Shown one piece after another: positions 58,418-64,000 of a DNA stretch of 64,000 nt. Position 1 is the first letter of the stretch; each line of letters opens with the position of its first letter. This DNA is from an uncultured Lachnospiraceae bacterium (GTDB taxonomy: Bacteria > Bacillota > Clostridia > Lachnospirales > Lachnospiraceae). The position numbers and the translations under genes are program-made. The notes below the pieces were generated by a model. That model was not told where the DNA came from. It did not search any database and saw nothing but the letters and a program-made list of their open reading frames with translations. Location of the stretch: positions 73,162-137,161 of the forward strand of contig CAJUHP010000003.1 of assembly GCA_910586125.1 (NCBI GenBank). The letters are read 5' to 3'.

Positions 58418-61400
58418 TCAGATTCGATTCTGTGCTGTCGCCAGCATCAGTTTAATCCGGTTTAGCTGGTTGACCTCGCTGGCTCCCGGATCATAGTCCA
58501 CCGCGATGATATTGGCCTCGGGATGGGCAGCCCGCAGTTCCTTGATGACGCCTTTGCCCACGATATGGTTGGGCAGACAGCCAAAGGGCTGCGTACAGAC
58601 GATATTGGGCGCACCGGAATGGATCAGCTCCAGCATCTCCCCGGTCAAAAACCATCCTTCCCCGGTCTGATTGCCCAGAGATACAAAGTCCTGTGCATAG
58701 CGGGCCAGATCCTGAATCCGGACCGGAGGCGTAAAATGCCGGCTTTTTTGCAGTTCTTTTCTGGCGGTTTTGCGCAGAAACTCGATGGCGGAGATCCCGA
58801 CGTTGCAAAGTCTGGCTGTGGAACGCTTCATGCCCAGATGCTCGGCTTTAAAGTTGCTGTTGTAGAAAGAATACAGCAGAAAATCCATCAGATCCGGCAT
58901 GACGGCCTCGGCGCCTTCTCGCTCCAAGAGCTCCACCAGATGATTGTTGGCCTCGGGATGAAATTTAACCAGAATTTCCCCGACGATTCCCACCCTGGGT
59001 TTTTTCAGATCTTCGCGGATCGGCAGCCGGTCAAAGTCTCTTATGATGCCCCTTACATTTGCCTTAAACCGCCCGAAAGAAGGTTTGCCGGAGAGCGCTT
59101 CGATGCAGCGTTTTTCCCATTTTTCGTGGAGAGCGTCCGCAGAACCGGGCGTGATCTCATAGGGCCGCATCCGATACAGAACCCGCATAAACAGATCGCC
59201 GTAGACGATGGCCTGCATGGCCTTGACCACCATGGTCGGCGTCATCGTCCAGCCGGAATTGTTTTCCAGACCCTGAACGCTCAGGGAAATGACGGGGATC
59301 TGCGGCATACCGGCTTTTTCCAGGGCGCGGCGGATAAAGCCGATGTAGTTGGTAGCCCGGCAGCCGCCGCCGGTCTGTGTGATGATGACGGCGACGCGGT
59401 TGATATCATAACGCCCGGATAAGAGTGCCTCCATAATCTGCCCGACCACAATCAGAGACGGATAGCAGGCGTCGTTATTGACGTATTTCAGGCCCATATC
59501 CAGCGACTGCTCCTTGGCGCTTTTGAGAATCTCGATGTGATAGCCGCAGGAATTCAGCGCAGCCTGCAGCATACCGAAATGGATCGGAGACATCTGCGGG
59601 CATAGAATCGTGTAGTCCCTTTTCATCGCCTCGGTAAACTCAGTGCGGCGGTAGCTGGCTGAAACCACTTTTTGCTCCATGGGTATACGCGTGCGCAGAT
59701 GCAGGGCGGAGATCAGAGAACGAATGCGGATGCGGGCCGCTCCCAGGTTGCTGACCTCGTCAATTTTGAGCACGGTATAAAGTTTGCCGGATCGGGTCAG
59801 AATATCATTGACTTGATCCGTGGTGACAGCGTCCAGGCCGCAGCCAAAGGAGTTGAGCTGAATCAGATTCAGATCGGCGCGTGTTTTGACAAACTGGGCG
59901 GCGCGGTACAGCCGGGAATGATACATCCATTGATCGACCGCCATCAGAGGGCGTTCCGGCTGGGCCAGGTGCGAGACGGAATCCTCCGTCAGCACACAAA
60001 GGCCGTAGGAAGCGATCAGCTCCGGGATACCATGATTGATCTCCGGGTCCACATGATAGGGCCGCCCCGCCAGAACAATGCCCTGACAGCCGGTTTCCTG
60101 CATATACCGAAGCGTCTCCTCCCCCTTTTCCTCGATGTCACGCCGGGCGCGCTCCTGCTCCGCCCAGCCTTTCTGACAGGCGGCTCGGATCTCGGCGGCC
60201 GGAATGGAGAACGATTCGCTGAACACGCTGACCAGTTGTTTTTCCAAAGCTTCCTCGCTGGAAAAGGGCAGAAACGGGTTCATAAAGCGAACCGGCTGTT
60301 TCTGCAGCTCTTCGACGTTGTTCTTGATGTTTTCTGCGTAGGAGGTGACAATGGGGCAGTTATAGTGGTTGGCCGCTTCCGGCGTCTCATTGCGCTCGTA
60401 CGGAATGCAGGGGTAGAAGATAAACGGAACCTTCTGTTCCATCAGCCAGGCGATATGGCCGTGAGCCAGCTTGGCCGGGTAGCATTCCGATTCGCTGGGG
60501 ATGGATTCCATTCCCTTTTCATACAGCTTGTGTGAGGAGAGAGGCGACAGAAGAACCCGCCAGCCCAGCTCCCGGAAGAAAACGGCCCAGAACGGGAAAT
60601 TTTCATACAGATTCAGCACTCTGGGAATCCCTACGATTCCGCGGGGCGCTTCCGTTTCCTCCAGCGGCTCATAGTGGAACAGGCGGTCCAGTTTGTAGGC
60701 AAAGAGGTTGGGCACGGTTTTTTTTGCTTTCTCCACGCCCAATCCCTTCTCGCACCGGTTGCCGGAGATATAACGGCGGCCCCCCTCGAAGAGGTTGACG
60801 GTCAGAAGACAGTGGTTGGTGCAGCCCTGGCAGCGGGTCATGCGGGTCTCATAAGACAGATGAAGGATATCGTCGAGGGAGAGCATTTTTGTGGGCTGCC
60901 CATGGCAGCGCTCTCTGGCGATCAGGGCCGCGCCGAACGCGCCCATGATTCCGGCGATGTCCGGGCGTACGGCCTCGCAGCCGCTGATGCGCTCAAAGCT
61001 GCGCAGGACGGCGTCATTTAAAAACGTACCGCCCTGGACGACAATGTGTTTTCCCAGATCCTCGGGTCCGGTTATCTTCATCACCTTATACAGAGCGTTG
61101 CGGATCACGGAGTAAGCCAGGCCGGCTGAGATGTCGGCTACCTGGGCGCCCTCCTTCTGCGCCTGCTTGACATTGGAATTCATGAATACGGTGCAGCGGG
61201 TTCCCAGATCAATGGGATTTTTGGCAAACAGCGCTTCTCTGGCAAAGGCCGGAGCCGTATAGCCCAAGGAGATGGCGAACGTCTCGATAAAGGAGCCGCA
61301 GCCGGAAGAGCAGGCTTCGTTGAGCTGGACGTTATCGACCGCGTGATCCCGGATGTGGATGCACTTCATGTCCTGTCCGCCGATATCGAGAATGCAGTCT

Positions 61401-62686
61401 ACCTCCGGCTCAAAAAACGACGCGGCATAGTAGTGAGAGATGGTCTCGACTTCTCCCTCATCGAGCATAAAGGCAGCCTGAAGAAGAGATTCTCCGTAGC
61501 CGGTGGAGCAGGAATAGGCGATATGGGCGGTGTCCGGAAGCCGGTTTTTGATCTCACCGATGGCCTGCATGGCCGTGGCCAAAGGGCTCCCGTTGTTATT
61601 GCTGTAGAAAGAATAGAGCAGCGTGCCGTCTTCTGCGACGACAGCCGCCTTGGTGGTGGTGGAGCCGGCGTCGATTCCCAGATAACAGGGGCCGCTGTAG
61701 GCGGACAGATCAGCGGTCTGAACACGGTGGCGGCAGTGGCGCCGGTAGAAAACATTGTATTCTTCCTGGTTGGCAAACAGAGGCTCCAGCCGTTTGACTT
61801 CAAAACGTATTTTTACCCCCTGAGAAAGCTTCTCATAGAGGCTGCTGATCGAGATCGGCGAGGCGCCCTGTCTTTCAGGCACGCTTTCCCCGGAGGCGGC
61901 GCTCTGCCGGCATGGCGCCTGCATGGCGGCGCCCACGGCGGCGAAAAGGTGAGAGTGTGCGGGGTCGATCACGTGCTCCGGCGTCAGATTCAGCGTGCGG
62001 ATGAAAGCTTTCTTCAGATTCGGCAGAAAATGCAGAGGACCGCCCAAAAAGGCGACGTTGCCCCGGATGGGTTTGCCGCAGGCCAGGCCGCTGATCGTCT
62101 GATTGACTACAGCCTGAAAAATGGAGGCGGACAAGTCCTCTCGGGTGGCGCCCTCGTTGATCAGAGGCTGGATGTCGGATTTGGCGAACACGCCGCAGCG
62201 GGCGGCGATGGGGTAGATTGCTTTGTAGCCGGCGGCGTATTCGTTCAGGCCAGCGGCGTCGGTTTGAAGGAGCGCCGCCATCTGATCGATAAAAGAACCG
62301 GTTCCGCCGGCGCAGATGCCGTTCATCCGCTGGTCGATTCCGCCGGTGAAATAGATGATTTTGGCGTCCTCGCCGCCCAGCTCGATGGCCACATCGGTCT
62401 GGGGGGCATAATCCTTCAGCGCGGCCGCCACTGCGACGACCTCCTGCACAAAGGGAATATCCAGAATACCGGCCAAGGAAAGCCCGCCGGAGCCGGTGAT
62501 AACCGGAGCGAACGAAATCTCTCCGAGCTGTGTTCTGGCCCGGTCCAAAAGGGCGGCCAGCGTCTCCTGAATATTGGCAAAGTGCCGTTCGTAGTCAGAA
62601 AAAAGGATGCGGTTTTCCGCGTCCAAGATGGCTATTTTAACTGTGGTGGAACCGATGTCGATTCCCAGAGTATGGCTGGTTTGCAT
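58418..62686 (-). CDS. Giant double-ASKHA acyl-CoA dehydratase activase-type protein
   Basis: The 1422-residue protein has two tandem BcrAD/BadFG/HgdC-like ATPase domains (about 1-280 and 330-600). Each has phosphate loops (LGIDIGSTTVK; LGIDAGSTTTK) and cysteines for an intersubunit [4Fe-4S] cluster (ICAGGTGSFIDQ, AARCGVFAKSD; ACSSGCGSFIE, GTRCTVFMNS). A C-terminal DUF2229/HgdB-like region follows (about 640-1422), with TRCQGCTNHC and GNRCEKG. HgdC-type proteins use ATP to inject an electron into radical 2-hydroxyacyl-CoA dehydratases; large fused forms have no firmly known substrate. ATG 62686 follows AGAGGGGAA. Confidence 0.9.
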   Translation of the reverse strand: MQTSHTLGIDIGSTTVKIAILDAENRILFSDYERHFANIQETLAALLDRARTQLGEISFAPVITGSGGLSLAGILDIPFVQEVVAVAAALKDYAPQTDVAIELGGEDAKIIYFTGGIDQRMNGICAGGTGSFIDQMAALLQTDAAGLNEYAAGYKAIYPIAARCGVFAKSDIQPLINEGATREDLSASIFQAVVNQTISGLACGKPIRGNVAFLGGPLHFLPNLKKAFIRTLNLTPEHVIDPAHSHLFAAVGAAMQAPCRQSAASGESVPERQGASPISISSLYEKLSQGVKIRFEVKRLEPLFANQEEYNVFYRRHCRHRVQTADLSAYSGPCYLGIDAGSTTTKAAVVAEDGTLLYSFYSNNNGSPLATAMQAIGEIKNRLPDTAHIAYSCSTGYGESLLQAAFMLDEGEVETISHYYAASFFEPEVDCILDIGGQDMKCIHIRDHAVDNVQLNEACSSGCGSFIETFAISLGYTAPAFAREALFAKNPIDLGTRCTVFMNSNVKQAQKEGAQVADISAGLAYSVIRNALYKVMKITGPEDLGKHIVVQGGTFLNDAVLRSFERISGCEAVRPDIAGIMGAFGAALIARERCHGQPTKMLSLDDILHLSYETRMTRCQGCTNHCLLTVNLFEGGRRYISGNRCEKGLGVEKAKKTVPNLFAYKLDRLFHYEPLEETEAPRGIVGIPRVLNLYENFPFWAVFFRELGWRVLLSPLSSHKLYEKGMESIPSESECYPAKLAHGHIAWLMEQKVPFIFYPCIPYERNETPEAANHYNCPIVTSYAENIKNNVEELQKQPVRFMNPFLPFSSEEALEKQLVSVFSESFSIPAAEIRAACQKGWAEQERARRDIEEKGEETLRYMQETGCQGIVLAGRPYHVDPEINHGIPELIASYGLCVLTEDSVSHLAQPERPLMAVDQWMYHSRLYRAAQFVKTRADLNLIQLNSFGCGLDAVTTDQVNDILTRSGKLYTVLKIDEVSNLGAARIRIRSLISALHLRTRIPMEQKVVSASYRRTEFTEAMKRDYTILCPQMSPIHFGMLQAALNSCGYHIEILKSAKEQSLDMGLKYVNNDACYPSLIVVGQIMEALLSGRYDINRVAVIITQTGGGCRATNYIGFIRRALEKAGMPQIPVISLSVQGLENNSGWTMTPTMVVKAMQAIVYGDLFMRVLYRMRPYEITPGSADALHEKWEKRCIEALSGKPSFGRFKANVRGIIRDFDRLPIREDLKKPRVGIVGEILVKFHPEANNHLVELLEREGAEAVMPDLMDFLLYSFYNSNFKAEHLGMKRSTARLCNVGISAIEFLRKTARKELQKSRHFTPPVRIQDLARYAQDFVSLGNQTGEGWFLTGEMLELIHSGAPNIVCTQPFGCLPNHIVGKGVIKELRAAHPEANIIAVDYDPGASEVNQLNRIKLMLATAQNRI

Positions 62687-62735
62687 TATAATTTCCCCTC
62701 TGTAAAAGTCTCTATATATTAATGTAAGTATCCAT

Positions 62736-62764
62736 ATTATAAAAGGTTCGTTCACAAATTTCAA
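62736..62764 (-). promoter_or_regulatory. Promoter of the activase gene
   Basis: On the minus strand TTGAAA (62764-62759) and TATAAT (62741-62736) are 17 bases apart. Confidence 0.7.
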
Positions 62765-62860
62765 TACGAAAGAGAACAGAAAACTGTAAATAAAATGTGA
62801 AGAAAACGCAGAAGAAGAAAAGACGAACGCAAACGGCAGCAGGATTTGCCAGGATTATAT

Positions 62861-62889
62861 TTGACAAACAGGGGAAATTTTCCTATAAT
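62861..62889 (+). promoter_or_regulatory. Promoter of the rhomboid-like gene
   Basis: TTGACA (62861-62866) and TATAAT (62884-62889) match both consensus hexamers with a 17-base spacer. Confidence 0.85.
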
Positions 62890-62963
62890 GAAAAAGGTAT
62901 TACCACGGCAGCGGCATGCGCTGGCGTAAGGCACAGACAATAGGAAAAGAAAAGAGGAACGGC

Positions 62964-63860
62964 ATGAATGGGTTAAAAAAGCTGGAACGCCGGTTTGGTA
63001 AGTATGCGATACCAAATCTGATGCTTTATGTCACGATTCTGTATGCGGCAGGCGTGGTTATCAGTCTGACATCGCCGGAGCTTTTGAGCGCTCTGGCTCT
63101 GGATTTCGGAAAGGTTTTGCACGGACAGGTCTGGAGGCTGGTAACGTTTATCATCTATCCGCCGCCCAGCAGTAATCTGCTTTTTGTGCTTCTGGCGCTC
63201 TATATGTATTATATGATGGGAACCAACCTGGAGCGGCACTGGGGGACGTTTGCTTTTAACCTGTATTTTTTTATGGGGATTCTGTTTCATATCGCCGGAG
63301 CAATACTGACTTGGCTTCTCTTTGGAGAGAGCTTTACTCTGGGCACATATTATCTGAATATGTCTCTGTTTTTTGCCTTTGTCACGGAGTTCTCCGAGGT
63401 GGAATTCCTTTTGTTTTTTATCATTCCGATTCGGGCGAAGTGGCTGGGCATCATTGATGGAATCTATTTCGGCGTGACCATTCTGGGAGGTCTGGCCGGT
63501 TATTTCAATCCGGCGATCTCCATGCGTCTGTTTAGTATGGGAATTATGGCGTTTCCCCAGAATGCCGTGGCAGCGCTGGTTTCCATGATGAATTATATTC
63601 TGTTTTTCTATCTGTACCGCCGAGGCTTCCGCCCTTCGCGGGCGCAGCGCCAGGCGCAGAAACAGTTCAAGGCACAGGTGATTCAGGCACAGAGAAAACA
63701 GGCGGTCAAGGAGAGCGGACCAAGGCACCGCTGCGCCGTATGCGGGCGGACGGAACAGGATGATCCGTCGCTGGAATTCCGCTACTGTTCCCGGTGCGAG
63801 GGAGAATATGAGTATTGCCAAGAACATCTGTATACCCATCAGCATGTAAAAAAAGAATAG
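62964..63860 (+). CDS. Rhomboid-like membrane protein with C-terminal zinc ribbon
   Basis: The 298-residue protein has about six helices (residues about 15-220), with the rhomboid-like segment LHGQVWRLVTFIIYPP and a later TYYLNMSLFFAF, but no GxSG catalytic serine motif, so protease activity is doubtful. The basic linker (RRGFRPSRAQRQAQKQFKAQV) leads to a C-terminal zinc-binding module (RCAVCGRT, YCSRCEGEYEYCQEH, residues about 245-290). AAAGAGGAA precedes ATG 62964. It has a strong promoter and ends 18 bases before pyk, so both may be one transcript. Confidence 0.8.
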   Translation: MNGLKKLERRFGKYAIPNLMLYVTILYAAGVVISLTSPELLSALALDFGKVLHGQVWRLVTFIIYPPPSSNLLFVLLALYMYYMMGTNLERHWGTFAFNLYFFMGILFHIAGAILTWLLFGESFTLGTYYLNMSLFFAFVTEFSEVEFLLFFIIPIRAKWLGIIDGIYFGVTILGGLAGYFNPAISMRLFSMGIMAFPQNAVAALVSMMNYILFFYLYRRGFRPSRAQRQAQKQFKAQVIQAQRKQAVKESGPRHRCAVCGRTEQDDPSLEFRYCSRCEGEYEYCQEHLYTHQHVKKE

Positions 63861-63878
63861 CAGGAGGAAGGAACAAAG

Positions 63879-64000
63879 ATGAAACGGACAAAAATTATCT
63901 GCACGCTTGGCCCCGCCACCGATAACGAAAAGGTGTTGGGAGCCTTGATCGATCACGGCATGGACGTGGCTCGGTTCAATTTTTCACACGGCAATCATGA
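63879..64000 (+). CDS. pyk: Pyruvate kinase, N-terminal part
   Basis: ATG 63879 opens a frame that runs out of the window, with the N-terminal pyruvate kinase signature KIICTLGPAT (residues 5-14) and DVARFNFSHG (about 29-38). Pyruvate kinase converts phosphoenolpyruvate and ADP to pyruvate and ATP in glycolysis. AGGAGGAAGGA is the ribosome-binding site. Only the first 40 codons are seen. Confidence 0.93.
   Translation, partial: MKRTKIICTLGPATDNEKVLGALIDHGMDVARFNFSHGNH

Noticed and set aside
61343..62722. Long open frame (459 codons) antisense to the activase gene
   Set aside because: It mirrors a G+C-rich coding gene, has no credible ribosome-binding site and no recognisable protein motifs. 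The minus-strand protein is clearly real.
1..64000. CRISPR arrays, complete insertion sequences, prophage, rRNA and tRNA genes
   Set aside because: No regularly spaced repeats, transposase, integrase or RNA gene signatures were seen by eye. A tRNAscan or Infernal run would be needed to exclude a missed tRNA.

Overview
The window looks like chromosomal DNA from an anaerobic, endospore-forming clostridium, most probably Lachnospiraceae. The taxonomic call is an inference from gene content: the spoIIAA-spoIIAB-sigF-spoVAA-spoVAB block, a GerA-type germination protein, a T-box valS leader, many small Lachnospiraceae-type proteins, and a G+C-rich base composition. No rRNA, tRNA, CRISPR array, complete insertion sequence, integrase or phage module was recognised. 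Two decayed gene remnants (16100-16423 and 57918-58367) each begin within about 15 bases of the promoter of the divergent neighbour and are the clearest signs of past rearrangement.

Layout. 1-2300: tail of an unknown gene, then mntP under a yybP-ykoY manganese riboswitch with its own terminator, then three small unknown genes. 2300-7860: arginine operon argC-argJ-argB-argD-argF behind a promoter flanked and overlapped by two ArgR-type boxes. 7990-16000: glnS, a pair of conserved unknown genes, a PAP2 phosphatase, adenine deaminase, a DegV lipid-binding protein and luxS. 16100-22650: DUF4869 remnant, a penicillin-binding D-Ala-D-Ala carboxypeptidase, a VTT membrane protein with a glycosyltransferase, and polyphosphate kinase. 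22600-27030: a respiratory nitrite ammonification module with a Crp/Fnr regulator, a perfect palindromic operator at about -41.5, lipoprotein pentahaem NrfA, and the ResB/CcsA cytochrome c assembly pair. 27030-36230: NAD(P)HX dehydratase, MgtE, a chemoreceptor, a GerA protein, a DUF4173 membrane protein and other small membrane proteins or regulators. 36430-44790: T-box-valS, a HAD phosphatase, a zinc-ribbon/TPR membrane protein, and the forespore sigma-F operon running into spoVAA-spoVAB.

44790-50510 holds a heterodimeric ABC exporter preceded by a 24-codon leader ORF, a hairpin and a strong terminator (a BmrB-BmrCD-like attenuation layout), then a GNAT acetyltransferase and an MFS transporter. 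50510-58370 is a glycan/glycopeptide locus: a candidate orphan small RNA, then GH20, GH18 and an unusual 891-residue transglutaminase-like protein, none with a signal peptide, facing a CBM9-like protein and a sulfatase remnant. 58418-62686 encodes a 1422-residue double-ASKHA acyl-CoA dehydratase activase-type protein. A rhomboid-like membrane protein and the 5' end of pyruvate kinase close the window.

The most interesting items are the cytoplasmic GH20-GH18-transglutaminase operon, the NrfA module that lacks an adjacent NrfH but carries its own haem-attachment genes and a class-II-positioned palindrome, and the leader-peptide attenuator of the ABC exporter. All family names come from reading motifs by eye. 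No database search was run.
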